Shown: positions 1 to 12,399 of the stretch, piece after piece
How the letters are laid out: each line of letters opens with the position of its first letter
How positions within the stretch are numbered: the stretch's first letter is position 1
Assembly: GCA_026545225.1 (NCBI GenBank)
Contig: CM048853.1
Coordinates: 42,858,755-42,922,754, forward strand
Direction of reading: 5' to 3'
Source of the DNA: Cornus controversa
Lineage: Eukaryota; Streptophyta; Magnoliopsida; Cornales; Cornaceae
Length of the DNA stretch: 64,000 nt
Notes under the pieces: generated by a model
Seen by the model: the letters and a program-made list of their open reading frames with translations, nothing else
Told to the model about the DNA's origin: nothing
Databases searched by the model: none
Position numbers and translations under genes: made by a program

Positions 1-3000
1 CATTACAATCAAAACCATTACACTCACTGTCCCCCTCTTACAAAACATATCTCTATTAGCCTCTAGCCAACATACAGCCCATCCAAGAGCAAAGAGCAGC
101 ATCAAAACAACCAACAGAACTGGGCAAGCACTTGCACCAGGAAAAACAACAATATAGTATAGCATTACACACCAAAAATGGTATTAGGTAACTCCCATTC
201 AGTACTCAACCATTTATTAATCCTAAGCATTTTGATCTTATGCAAGGAAAATGCTTTAAATCTCACAGTTTGAATAATTTCCCGTTGAATCTCAGATTCC
301 TATTTATACTTGCCCTCATACATTCTCTTATTCCTTTCAACCCATATTTGATATACTGTAGTAGCAAAGCACCATTTATTTATAAGAGATATCAGAGAAT
401 TAGTTTTTAAAACCAGATTGCACCAATTCAGCAAGCCATCCCAAGCACATTCAGGCCATTTCAAAGCCCCTTTGTTACTAATATGTTTCCAAATTCTATT
501 AGTCACATAACAATAAAAAAAAAGGTGATCTCTAGTCTCAATATTCAATCCACAGAACATACAAGCTTCAGATTGAATCATTTCCATCTGAACCATCCTA
601 TGTTGTGTCAAAACTCTGTCTTGCACCACTAACCACATCATAAAAGCATGTCTTGGTATAGCTCCAGCAAACCAAACACTGTCATATCAGCCAACTTTAC
701 TATTCTTCTGCCTTAATTCCTCCCAAGCTGATCTTATAGAAAATTCACCACCTGTTGGAACCCATATTAATCTATCAGCGTTTTGACTTTGAGGATGTAG
801 ACCAACAGGCATATTATTTCTCAAATGCATTAGCTCCCTTGAATTAGCTACAGGCCACCTCCACTGATCATTGTGAATAATATCTGCTACCTTTGCATCT
901 CTCCCCAATCCGGAATCCCAAATAACCCTGTCTCCCACTTGACTTACAATGGATCCATTTGGTAACCACATATCATACCATAAAGACACTGATTTTCCAT
1001 CACCAATTTCATATTTAAACATCAATTAAAATTTATCTCTTAGTTTCAAAATTTTTCTCCAGGCCCATGAACAGTTTGCAGGCAATTTCAAGTTCCAAAA
1101 ATTCCTTTGTTTTATCAGATCAGAATGAACCCATTTTGCCCACAAGGAACAAGGCATGGGCTGAAGGATAGTCCATAAATGTCTCCCAATAGCGGCATAG
1201 TTCCAAGTAACCAAATCTTTCAAACCTAATCCACCTTCTGATTTAGGAAAACAAATAATTTCCCATGCAACTTTTTGACCTCCATCACTTAGAGCATCAC
1301 CCTTCCATAGAAACTGCCTCATAACTGTAGAAATCTGCTTCATCACTCCCTTAGGCAGCACAAAGCTAGAAGACCAATATACTTGAACAGAAAAAAGCAC
1401 CGCAGAGATCAATTGAAGCCTTCTAGCGAAAGACAAATACTTGCTACACCAGTTATTAATTCTATTTGTTATATTGTCCACCACACTTTTACAATCTTCA
1501 CTTCTTAGCCTTGTAGTAATCAGAGGCACTCCTAAATATTTCACTGGCAATGATCCACTCTGGATATTTGTTTGCTGGGTAATTAAATCTTACTCTTCCT
1601 CATCCACTCCAGCAGCATAAAGTGTGCTTTTCTCAGAATTTGGTTGTAGGCCTGAACATCTACTAAATTTTTGGATAGCTTCCATAATTAGATGTACAGA
1701 CTTGTGATCACCACCAGCACTAAAAACTAAAACATCATCAGCAAACATTAAATGGTTGATCTTTTGGTTCTTGCATCTCCAATGATAATGAAAATCATTG
1801 TGTTGAGCAGCTTCATTCAAAAGACCAGATAAGACCTCCATAGACATAACAAACAGATAAGGAGACATAGGATCCCCTTGTCTGATCCCCCTCTCACTCT
1901 GAAAATACCCCTGAAGACTACCATTTATGTTAACTAAAAATTTTGGTGTGGAAATACAAGTTATTATCCAGTTCACCATCTGATTTGGCATCCCAAAACC
2001 TCTAAGAACAGCAATGATAAACTTCCATGATAAAGTGTCATAAGCTTTTTGCAAGTCAATCTTTAAGGCAGTTCTAGCAGGCTTATTATTTTTGTGATAA
2101 TGAAGCATAACCTCCTGTGCAAGAAGGACATTGTCTGTAATCCTCCTTCCAGGCACAAACGCAGATTGATTCACACTAATACATTCTGCCAAAGCAGGTT
2201 TGATTCTATTTGCAATCAGCTTTGCAATACACTTGTACAAAGTGTTGCACACTGATATGGGCCTGTAATCAGCTACAATTGATGGATTTTGAACCTTAGC
2301 AATCAAGGTAATAGCAGTGGAGTTTATTTCAAATAAGAGTTTTCCAGTTCTGAAAAAATCCAGAATAGCAATAGTCACATCCTTTCCAATAACTGGCCAA
2401 GCTGCTTTGAAAAAAACAGCATTCAATCCATCTGGACCTGGAGCCTTATCATCTTTAAGAGAAAACATAGTTTTCTTAATTTCCTCAGCTGTAATAGGCA
2501 TATTCATGCATTGTATCTGGTTATCAGAAAAAGGCTTCTGAATAAACTGATGAATATTCAACAAGTTTTCCTCTTCTACAGGCTGCTGGAAAAGTGTTTT
2601 ATAATAATCAATAATCACTTCATTAACCAACTCTGGCTCATCAACTCTATCCCCATTATTTCGAACAATAGATTGGATTCTGTTAAAGCTTTTCCTCTGG
2701 TTTGCAGTTTTATGAAAATAGCTGGTATTCTGATCCCCCAACTTTAACCATTGAACCCTTGATTGTTGCCTATACATACATTCCTTAGCTTGAGCATACT
2801 CCTTATAAGTCCATAAACAATCTTTTTCTAAGTGAACCATTTCTTGATTTAGAGGATCAGAGTCCACAATACCCTGGACACTAAGAAGCTTTCTTCTCGC
2901 TTCATTTACTCTATTAGGCAAGCCATCAAAATGATTCTTGTTCAGCTGCTTCAGACCTTCCTTAATCAGTTTCAACCTTTGAACAACTGAGAACATATGA

Positions 3001-3825
3001 GTACCTTTTACAAATTGATTCCATTTACCGGCTATCAAAGGGATAAACTCAGCATGACTTGCCAAGTAATTATTAAACCTAAAAGGTCTTTTAATTTTAA
3101 TCACTGCATTCTGGAACTTAAGAAAAATACAGGCATGGTCAGAAATTCCTGGCGGATTAAAGATGGCTTCTGAAAAAGGAAACATAGATAACCACTTAGC
3201 ATTTATTAAACATCTATCAAGTTTCCTAAAATAGGTTCCATTATTCCATGAGAATTTAATCCCAGTGTAATTAAGATCCATCAACTCAGCATTTCTAATG
3301 CAAGAATCCAGTTCTAACATGGAATCAGTCCACTTCACAGAACCTCCAATTTTCTCATGTTTGTATCTGATAGCATTAAAATCCCCAGCCAAGAACCAGG
3401 GTCTTAGATGAAACTGCTTAGCCTTCTGATCAATATCAGCCCACAATTGTCTCCTTTGCACAACATCATTTTCCCCATATATAAAACTACCAACACAATC
3501 AACTAATCCATCTCTCGACACAATATTACAATGAACAACTTGTTTATTGGAAGCTATATGATTCACTGTGATTTTTGACTCATCCCAGCACACCCATATT
3601 CTTCCTAATTCAGAGTAATCATAATTGTGAATAACCCTCCATTTGGGACTAATAGCCCATAGGACCTTTTGAACATTTTCAAATTTCACCTTAGTTTCAA
3701 TCAAACAAAACAAAGGAATATCAAGATTCCTAATAACCTGTTTCACTTCAGCTTGCTTTATTATGCTATTCAAGCCTCTAATATTCCAGGTTCCAAAAAT
3801 CATAAAAATTATTGAGTGAATTTAT
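1..3825 (-). mobile_element. L1-type LINE retrotransposon, 5'-truncated
   Basis: The body is a single ORF2 (endonuclease, reverse transcriptase, zf-RVT) read on the minus strand from 3803 to 300, followed by about 300 bases of 3' UTR that run off the left edge of the window. No ORF1 (gag-like) is present: sequence at and beyond 3826 instead matches the flank of cysteine-synthase copy B at about 24518. The element is therefore truncated just upstream of the ORF2 start, the usual result of incomplete target-primed reverse transcription. The 3' end and any poly(A) tail or target-site duplication lie outside the window. Confidence 0.9.
300..3803 (-). pseudogene. LINE ORF2: endonuclease / reverse transcriptase, with three nonsense codons
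   Basis: ORF2 of about 1167 codons would nick target DNA and reverse-transcribe the element RNA. The N-terminal 230 residues are an exonuclease-endonuclease-phosphatase domain, with GTWNIRGLN, IETK, AGDFNAI and SDH motifs carrying the expected catalytic Asn, Glu, Asp and His. The RT follows, with APGPDG, DYRPIS, QSAFVPGR, KIDLQKAYD, RQGDPMSPYLF and the active-site FADD box. A C-terminal zf-RVT region has a Cys-x2-Cys, His, Cys pattern near 520-570. The reading frame never shifts. It is broken only by stops at 1590-1592 (TAA), 1026-1028 (TAA) and 687-689 (TGA), with recognisable LINE protein continuing in frame after each. The final stop is at 300-302. The first stop falls after the FADD box. 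The element is probably inactive but young, since most residues still read clearly. Confidence 0.9.
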
Positions 3826-4543
3826 CCAAGCTTATGACCTGTTCACCCTATATTTCAAATCTGAAATGGACCCATTCAATAGGCTCTGTAATTAGAATAA
3901 GTTTGGTGGAGATGCAGTTTGGAATTTAGTCCAGTGCCTAGATTGTGGATATTTAACTATGCATGAGAAATAACAGGAGGGAAGATACTCTTACAGTGTC
4001 TCCAGCAGTATTGAAGAGTGTTGTCAGGTTTCGTTTTGTATTTTTTTCGTTGATGATATCATCTGCTTGTTTGGTCACTAGGTAGCTTTGTCAAATATTC
4101 TGAGTATATTGACCTTAGCTTCCCTCAGTCACGTGCGTTTTGGTTTTTCTTTTTGGAAGTTAGTAAATCCAAAATATCATTTTTTCACTTGTTCAAATGG
4201 AAAATGTGTAATTGAATAGGCATTAAACTACTTTTTCCTGCTTAAGAAATTGGTGACAGTTCTGTTTGGTTATAATTCTGTTTCGACCATGAAATTTCAG
4301 GTTGTTTCAAATCTAATAGAACTTTGATGGCAGCGCTTCTCCATTTTGTTATGCCATGTTCGTTATTGAATATATTTGGAAGTTGCTACCTGCCTTTTTC
4401 TTCTTGTTCCCAATTTCTTCTTTTCGTTAAGTATGATGATTATTCAACATTAAATATTTTCTTCTATCAATATCCTTTGAGAAGAGAAACATCTCCACAT
4501 ACTTATTCTTCCCTAATTGAATCCTTTGCATATGTTCATGCAG

Positions 4544-7298
4544 TACGCCGCATAAGATAGAAGGACTTGGTGCTGGCATCATCCCAACTGTTTTGGATGT
4601 CAACATTCTTGATGAGGTTGTTCGAGTAAGCCTCAAAATTTTTTTATTGGGCATTTAGTCTGAACTGAAATGTGCAATGCTATCATTTTCCTTTTGAAGT
4701 AAAAATATCACAAGAAAAATCAGTACACATCATAAAAGAAATTGCAAGTACAAAGGTCTTCATTCAAATTTCCAATATATTTCATTATTTCCCCATCTTT
4801 AAGTCATTAAAATTTGTGATACAGTATTGGTGGTTGCTTTTCCATTTGCTTTTCTTGGCTTCCAGGCATTGGTAGTTTTCAAGTGCCTATGCACAACATG
4901 TGCAGACATGAACACATTCTCATAGAGTTATTTTGGTCCTAGGGTGATTCTTCTTCAGAGAAGGGGGAAAAATAAGAAAAGAGAGTGACAGTTCTGTATT
5001 CGTTGCTCTTCCCCTCATAATATATATTTTGATGTATAAGTAAAATTGTATCTTTGTAAATTATAAATTATAACAGTTTGTAGTAACTAAGAAATCTATC
5101 CAAGTGTCAAGACAATACAGAGATATTAGAGCAACGCTATAAATGGGGCGCAGCCATGAACTAAACTTTAGATTGAAAACAACTTTAAGGTTTGTGATGA
5201 AAAGTAACAGTAGAAAATGCATCAGAATTAATGTCGTTATGTTACTTCTTATAGAATTAAAAACTAAAGAAGTAAATGGCCGAAAAACAGGGCAACTAAA
5301 ATGGAAAGACCCCAACTCATGTTGTACTTTCATCAGCCCTCTAAAAGTCGACTCTCTGAAAAATCCCCCTCATTCCAAATCTCTCTCCATAATTCAATCC
5401 AAAATGAAGAACAAGCTTCAAGATTTCTTCTATAAACACTGAAGAACAAACTTTAAAACATTCAAGATTTACTCAATTCTGATGCTTTTGTAACTTCTCA
5501 GATATCCAGTGAAGAAGCTTTGGAAACTGCTAAGCTTCTTGCTTTGGAAGAAGGTTCTCTGGTATGTTTTCAGTTAGTTAAGATATCTTCTAATGGTCTC
5601 ACATCCATCTATAATACTCTTTCTCTTGCTTATCAGAGTCTCCCAATTCCTAGTTGTACATATTATGTTTTCTGTATTTGATATTTCCTGCATTTCATCA
5701 TGTTTGTGGTGACATTTTTTTTTTCTTGCAGGTGGGGATTTCTTCTGGGGCTGCAGCTGCAAGCCTGCAAACTAAATACAGGGAAGAGGCTGGAAAATAC
5801 TGGGAAACTCGTTACTGTAAGTTATATTTCTTTAATCCAACTGATCTATGTTTCTTTTTCGTCTTGATGTTTATCCTATATTTTCTCTTAAAGTCATTAT
5901 TGGTTGATTTTGTTAAGTTATTCCATTTAGAGTTCTTTTATGATGGTTCAAATCCAAGTGATCTACAGTTTTTTCTAGGTTTCTTGTTTTCTGCATTGCA
6001 TAAACTAATGCCATGTAAGATTGCAGGCAAGGAAGTTTTTTAAGTAGCTGAAGCCTGATAAAAAGAGTTAAACTTTTAAGTGTATCCTCAGGTTTCCACA
6101 TGGTAAAGAGTGTTTTAGTTTGGTGACTTGTAACACAAAATGATAGTAGTTAGTTGTTGATCTTAAAGTTAGGTTGATATTTGTGGTCAAAATCATCCAA
6201 TTTCCGAGACCACATTACTCTGCTTGAAAGCAGATTGAGGATATTGAAGTATGAGTCCTTGTGTGTTATCAGCTAAATAAGAGTAGGGAAAAAGGAGATG
6301 TCGGTTGATAAAATGTTTGTCCTCTTGTTCTCTAACTATGTGTTGGAAGTATGAGGTTCAATTGTTTAGCAAAGTAATCGGTGTCAACCTTGGTCATATG
6401 GTTTTACAGTTTAAGTATTAAAATGTTAAATGGAAGTGACACGTTAAAAACCTTCAATCATGGATATGCTCTTTGAAGAAATGCGAAATACTAATTAATA
6501 CGCTAATTAGGCATTAGTACTTAGGGAACAAAGACAATTGATAGTGTTTTGCCTCTTGTGAACATGAAATGCAAAAGCTCCTCTCCTTTGTGGTTTTCGA
6601 CCAGTGGCCTATGCTTGGCCCTCTGGTAAGTAACTACGAGGGTCATTATCACATAAAGCTGTCAGGTCCTTATTGATTAGATGTTGAGTTCCATGTAATG
6701 AATGCATCAGATCTAGGTTCACAGTTTGTTTTGAGTAGTAAAACCAAAAAAGACTAAATAAAAATTTGGTTTTACTTCTAGTGTGAAGGTAGAATATTCT
6801 TGGTACACGTGCTTCTAGTTTTAGTAGAAGACCAATTCTAAGAATTTTACATTGTACCAGAGGAGTCATGATTATAATACACTTAACGTTAGTAATAGTT
6901 AGTAATAGTTGTGGTGAGATAAGAAAAACAAAAGGAATTTATATTCTAAACTAGATTGGGTTTGCATGGTCCGAATAGCTATCATTCCTTCCTCCGACAT
7001 TCAAACTCTTTTTTTGCTACCCTTTGGTGTTTCTACATTGCTGGTATTGAATATAAGTCTTTAACCAAATGTTGAATTGGATGTACAGCTAGACTACTAG
7101 TGATCTTTACATGACGTAATCTTTAGCATTTTAAATAATTTGAAACATGTTAAAAATGATAATATGTCATTTATATTTCTTGTTGTGCAGGTTATTTTTC
7201 CCGATTGCGGAGAGCGTTATTTATCCACTCTGTTGTTTGATTCATTACGCCATGAGGCAGAAAACATGGCTTCTGGGAGGGATGTTTCTCTAGTTTGA
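4544..7298 (+). pseudogene. Cysteine synthase / beta-cyanoalanine synthase-like, copy A (C-terminal exons only)
   Basis: Four exons match the C-terminal part of the PLP-dependent O-acetylserine(thiol)lyase / beta-cyanoalanine synthase family. Exon 4544-4625 reads [18 protein letters not shown]. Exon 5502-5561 reads ISSEEALETAKLLALEEGSL. Exon 5732-5816 starts VGISSGAAAA. Exon 7191-7298 reads VIFPDCGERYLS and ends in TGA. Each has plausible AG/GT splice borders. The N-terminal half, including the PLP-binding lysine exon, is absent: the LINE borders the fragment at 3826. Exon 3 is 85 nt and carries a +1 shift after the GISSGAAAA motif, so the GKRLEN..GKLVT end of the exon lies in another frame. 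The same shift is seen in copy B. The last exon still encodes an unbroken, well-conserved C-terminus. I call it a pseudogene. Whether it is closer to cysteine synthase or cyanoalanine synthase cannot be settled from these exons. Confidence 0.82.
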
Positions 7299-7560
7299 AG
7301 AAGCATGATTTATCCTTTCTGCTATTTGGGTACTCTTGTATTGCAATGTGAGCTGAACATCGGACTATTTGATTGTTTTGAATAAAATTTGATTGGCAAA
7401 GTTTCAAAATAAGAAATACTCTGACCTCTTTTCTCCTTGGAATAACTTGCATGGAACTAATACAAGCTTGTAAAGAGGTAAGTAGCAAAAAGGGAAAAAG
7501 GTCAAAGGAACAAGGCAAACAAAAGAAACGGATTAAAAAAGGGATGTAAAGACATAATGA

Positions 7561-7815
7561 GCCGCGGGTGGATCCTCCCCGCGACCCGAATGGATAATGG
7601 GTCATAGGTGGACCCTCCCCACGACCCAGAAAACCTCAAGGGGTTCCCCCACGTGACCCAAATAGATAATGGGACATGAGTGGACCCTCCTCGCGACCCT
7701 AAAAACCGTGGGGGGTCCCCGCCCGTGGCCCGAATAAAATAATGGATCGAGGGTGGACCTTCCCCGCGACTTGAAAAACTGCGGGTAGACCACTCCTGCG
7801 ACCCGAATGGAGACT
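7561..7815. repeat. Tandem repeat of about 75 bp, GC-rich
   Basis: Three to four degenerate units share a core resembling gtggaccctccccgcgaccc followed by aataatggg. Successive gataatggg cores fall near 7593 and 7667. The base composition is sharply GC-rich against an AT-rich background. Confidence 0.75.
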
Positions 7816-7969
7816 TGAATGGACAGTTGGTTTCGGGAAACTTCTTGGATTGCTTCCTGTAGCCTTAACGGGACACGGGCAACATTTGATATGGCTTTAT
7901 GGGCTCTTTGGAGAGGATGGGGCAACGACAGGTGGTTTTGCTCTAAGGATCTTTATGGTATGGTAAGCA

Positions 7970-8285
7970 GTTGTGGGTGCTCTAACTCACAAAGAATAGC
8001 GGTCGTAGGTGCTCTAAACTCACGAAGGTCGGCGGTCGCAGATGGCCTTACCCCGCGAAGGTTATGATATGGCAAGCGGTCGTGAGTGCTTTAACTCACG
8101 AAGGTTAGCGGTCGTAGGTGGCTTTAACTCACGAAGCGATCGCGGATAACTTTAACTTGCGAAAGTATTGGAAGTGGTTGCGGGTAACTTTAACCTGCAA
8201 AGGTATTGAAAGTGGTCGCAAGTGACTTTAACCCGCAAAGGTATTGAAAGCGGTCGTGAGTGACTTTAACTCACGAAGGATAGGG
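7970..8285. repeat. Tandem repeat of about 30-45 bp (ggtcg..ctttaactcacgaagg)
   Basis: About eight variants of a unit with cggtcgtaggtg, then ctttaactcacgaagg, sit side by side. Several contain local inversely related cgcgggt / acccgcg words. The array lies inside the inserted repeat 7470-9045. Confidence 0.75.
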
Positions 8286-9045
8286 GATGATTGGGGGCAA
8301 CCTCCCCTTGCGGGTATCTTTAGGTCGACACTTTGGCATACCCCAGGGATGTGAGAAATCATGAAAGAATGGGTGATCATGTGACTCCAAGCTCATGACC
8401 CCAAGTGATGACTCTCATAACAAAGATCATGTGGAGGATTACCAGCTCTTCTCTTCAAGATAGAAAGTAACTAGTTGCAACCTTACCTCTAGCCTTAAGG
8501 GGATGAAGCTTGTATGAACTTATAGTAGTCCTCAGGGTCATTTTTGGCACAGAAGCGCACTGTGATAGGACCCGGGCGGTTATGGTGTCATAACGAAGCG
8601 TATTGTGTCATAATCCTAGTCGAGAAGATAGGTTGAGTGTGGAATGGTGGTTTGAGAGAAAGACTCGTTGAGGTCTAAAGCATAACTGCTTGACTCGCAG
8701 GAGGTATTATGTATTGTGCTATAAAAACTCTAAGTCATAGGACAGTGAATAATATTTACCCGCAACCATGAAAGAGATGCACATGACTTCAACCAATTAT
8801 GGAAAATGAAGGGACACGTGGCATGATGAGCTCATGCCACGTAGGATGATAGCTGTGAAAGGCTCACACTTGAGTTCTATAATACCCCATGGTGTGAGGA
8901 TAGCTGGTCAATTTTTGGCCCCCTCACTTTTCCCACATGGGTTATTCATCTTGTTGATTCTAATTTTTCCATTCAAGTCCATTTTGGTGGTAGTCACTCC
9001 TCTTGGGAGAACTTCTTCATTTACAAAGCTCTTAAAGCATGCAAG

Positions 9046-11224
9046 AACTGCCGTGTAATTGAATCTTTTTCTTTTGCTTTGCTTAGTTTTGTGCTGATTG
9101 ACATCTTCCTTTTCTTTTTCTGTTTTTTGGTGCGTCTCCCTCTAGTTTTTAAGGTTCTTAATAATAAGTAATCGAATTACATGAATTTGTGGATGAGGTT
9201 TCCAAAAGAAATCTGGCTAGGCAAATGAGGTTAACAAAATTAAAGATTCTTGTTAATTTAATCTTTCAACTACGAAAACTCAAAAATATGATAATTTTTG
9301 TTGAATGGTATCTCTAAATTGAATTTTTTTCCCCAGTAGATATCCTCTAAAGCTGAATTTAGATATGTTTATGTTGCATTGCGTATGGCTTGTTGGTAGG
9401 ATTTTTTTATTTTTATTTTGGTTCCTTTCTTTTTGTCTTTTTTTTCCCCATGTTTTGAGGACTGGACTTCACAATCTATGGACTTTCACTTGAGTTCGGA
9501 GCTTGAGTAGCTTGGTTAATGCATCTTAGTTTGATTGCCCCTCCTTCTGTAACCTGCCTTTAAAATCTACTGGTAAAAAAGATAAATCACATTTGCCAGT
9601 GAAACTTATATAGTGTGGAAGGTATTGGAATTTGATGCATATTGTTAAGTTCATTCAGTGAATATGTTCAATTTATCCAGAGAGTTGAACCAATGATTTT
9701 ACCCAAACCATTCACGGTTTGGAAAAATAGGACAGGTTTGGATCACTGAAGAAGGACCATCTAAAGCTCCTATGATGGTTTTGGTTTCCTCAATTGTTTA
9801 TTTGCAACTCTTAGGGTAATTTTTCTCTTCCTCTCAACCCTATTATGGGGTTTTTTTTTTTTTTTGGTTTTGACATTCACCAAATTTCACCTTTATTCAT
9901 GAAGGCATAGAAAGTGATCTCTCTTTTAGTCCTGTCTTCTTTTCTCTTTTGAGTGAACATCTTTAATCTCTCTTCCAGCCTAGGAACTCCCTCATTTGCT
10001 AGATTGAGCTTAATCCCTCATTCACCAAAGTTGTTCTTTCCTTTGTGAAATGTCTTGTGTCACATTTTCTTTTGAACCTTTGGACTTGTGACTGCAAGCT
10101 GTGACAGACTCAAAAAATTATGTGAGAGGGGACGGCCTTTAACAATAAGATAAAAAAAAATTCAAACTATCGTTGTTAAATCTAATTTTTTAGTGCGGAC
10201 AGACTTACATATTGTGTTTTTTTAAAATATAATTTCAAGGTAAACCTTGAATATCTGTTTTGCTACTTCTTGTATTACATTTTGTGCTGGACCAATGGAT
10301 TGTTTTGAACAAAGTTGATTTGTAAAGATTAATGAGTAGCTGGTTCAATAGACATAGAAAAAAATTCATATCAATGTAAATTCTTATGAAAATATCGGGA
10401 TTGATTTCATTGTAGTTTCAAGTTGATGAAATTTTCATCGAAACCCAACTTTGAACTTTTTTCCTATCTATATATAATTTTTCCTTCTTTTTTTTTGTAA
10501 TTTTCTCTGAAATATCAAAAAATGATGATTTCTGTGTTATGGAAATACCACTCTATTTTAGCTTTTGCTTGATACAATTATCCTTTAAACTCTAAAAACC
10601 TCAAAGTGTATGTTGGACTCTCTCCAGGGGTGTGCGCATGTTTGAAGGTCACCAATTGACTATCAATTTGGTAGTGAACAGTCATGAAAGTCAGAATGGA
10701 GTTCTTATAGTTGTAATTAACCTTCTAAATGTTGCATCAAATTTAGTGAATCTGATTTCATAAAAATAAAAAAAATAAAAAGCAAGAGAGCAGAAAATAA
10801 TATCGAATATTTTTATATGTTTGATAGCATGAAATTGGAGCTTTCAAATTAAAATTTGTGACTTGCATACTACCTGTTATAGAAATAATAATGAGCTTAC
10901 ATAGTGAAAATATACTTGGTAAAAAATATGATGCTTTTTATTAAGTTGGACGTATATTGTAATTTCGTGGAAATCCGGCTTGGATTAAAAATCTGTAAAT
11001 AAATAAATTAATTGGATTAATTTAGATCGTACATGTATAACACACAAAAATCAAATTCATTCGATGCATGCATGATGTTCCAGATGTATTGTAGATCTAG
11101 TTGAAGAAAAAGGCTGTATGCTTATGTGAATGCTGAATTGTTGGCAATTCTTTCCGTTAATGGATTAATATTCTATTCAGGCCGGTCGATTTTGATTGGT
11201 TTTGTGTTTAACGCATCACACAAA
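9046..11224. other. Non-coding 3' flank of cysteine-synthase copy A
   Basis: No coding feature is seen. Short stretches (about 10265-10400 and 10500-10760) resemble the 3' flanks of copy B (31130-31930) and copy C (57480-59340). One is the block around 10270-10330, which also resembles 7320-7400, so a 3' UTR segment may have been locally duplicated here. The rest is AT-rich with poly(T) runs. Confidence 0.5.
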
Positions 11225-11249
11225 TATATATATATATATATATATATAT
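11225..11249. repeat. (TA)n microsatellite
   Basis: Uninterrupted TA dinucleotide run. Confidence 0.95.
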
Positions 11250-11589
11250 TCATTTACAATTGATACCTACTGAATGTGTTTAACAGGCTACAGTATTGTT
11301 CCCCATCTCTTCAATGGGACATACAGATGCGTCCATCCTTTAAGTCATTGGTCTTTGGCACATATAATAGTTAAGTTAAAAATAGGGATAATAATCAATA
11401 CATGTAGTTTTGGATGCTATACTATACTGACATAAAGTTAGAGTCAACAACCAACACTAAAAATTTTACCAACAAAGTTGTATATTCATGTATCTTTTTT
11501 CAAGAAGTGTTCACAGAACAACTAATATAATCACAATGACCCAACAATAGATATAATAATAAAAATGCTTCAAAATATACAATAAATTT

Positions 11590-12250
11590 AGAACAGACCT
11601 ACTACACTCCTACTAAATACTTTAAATATACTAATTTTTAAGAGGTTTACCTCTGATTCTTCAAATTTTCTTGTTTCGGAATTAGCAATCACCACTTTGT
11701 CGGACTTTTTCCGCTGGAGAACTGCTTTGAACACTCTTATATCATGGCTTACTAGGTTCGGCGAACAAGGAATAAAAATTCGCAAGATATAAGAACTAAA
11801 AGATAGACTTTGAGGTTTTCTATGAAGTATTTAAAGAAATTTATGAAACACACTGATATTTTATTACAATACTTCAACACTCTGAAAACAAGCTTGAAAA
11901 TCTTACTACACCTAAGGTTGAAAGAAAGCCTTACTACGATACTCACTCTCACTCTCTGGCTTTCGATCCACAATACAATGTCGGAAGAGTCTTTATATAG
12001 ACCCCAGACTTGAAATTTCCTCGGGCAGATTTAGACTTCAAACGTTACAACCATTATTGACATTACTTTTGATAAAGTAAAGAGTCGCTTATTCCACTTT
12101 GGAAAAAGCTTACAAAGCACTTAGAAAAAGAAGATTCATTTGGCTACTTCTTCCTTGGATTGTATATGTTGCATTGAGAGACAGCTAATACTCCATCATG
12201 TTGTCCAAATTCTGATTTTTAATGTCATCTAGTGAATTATCGTCATCCAT
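11590..12250 (-). promoter_or_regulatory. Possible pararetrovirus-like promoter/leader region (minus strand)
   Basis: Read on the minus strand, this block has a TATA box (ctatataaag, 11991-12000) about 30 bases upstream of a leader with AG-rich repeats (gagagtgagagtgag). An aataaa signal lies further on. It lies on the same strand as the pararetrovirus-like coding remnants at 15000-17000. This is the arrangement expected of a pregenomic promoter and leader in an integrated, rearranged Caulimoviridae copy. It could equally be an unrelated LTR promoter. Moderate to low confidence. Confidence 0.3.
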
Positions 12251-12399
12251 GATATCCATGCCATAGTTTAGTCTCTGGTAATCGATGTCTCTATTCATTG
12301 CTTCGAGTATTTCCTTACTCGTTCCTGTTTAATAGCTTTTGTTAATTCAAAATTATCTTCATTTTTAAATGCTGAAATTTGAATTATTATTCTTTCTCC

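Larger units (their letters stand above)
7470..9045. mobile_element. Inserted repeat, probably a solo LTR, with internal tandem arrays
   Basis: Aligned by eye with the 3' flanks of cysteine-synthase copies B (31240-31330) and C (57600-57690), copy A departs at about 7470 and rejoins at about 9045 (tgccgtg.. to ..ttagttttgtgct). The intervening 1.57 kb has no coding potential. It contains two GC-rich tandem arrays and a TATA-like ctataaaaactc at about 8718. The architecture resembles the better-bounded solo LTR at 41669-42717. I could not fix TG..CA ends or a target-site duplication, so the class is an inference. Confidence 0.45.

Noticed and set aside
7192..8067. Open frames of 82-137 codons in both strands
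   Set aside because: They overlap the last cysteine-synthase exon in antisense, or the GC-rich tandem repeats, and do not resemble known proteins.
7561..8300. Possible CRISPR-like array of repeats and spacers
   Set aside because: The repeats are degenerate, spacing is irregular, the context is a plant genome, and no cas genes are present. A tandem repeat explains it.
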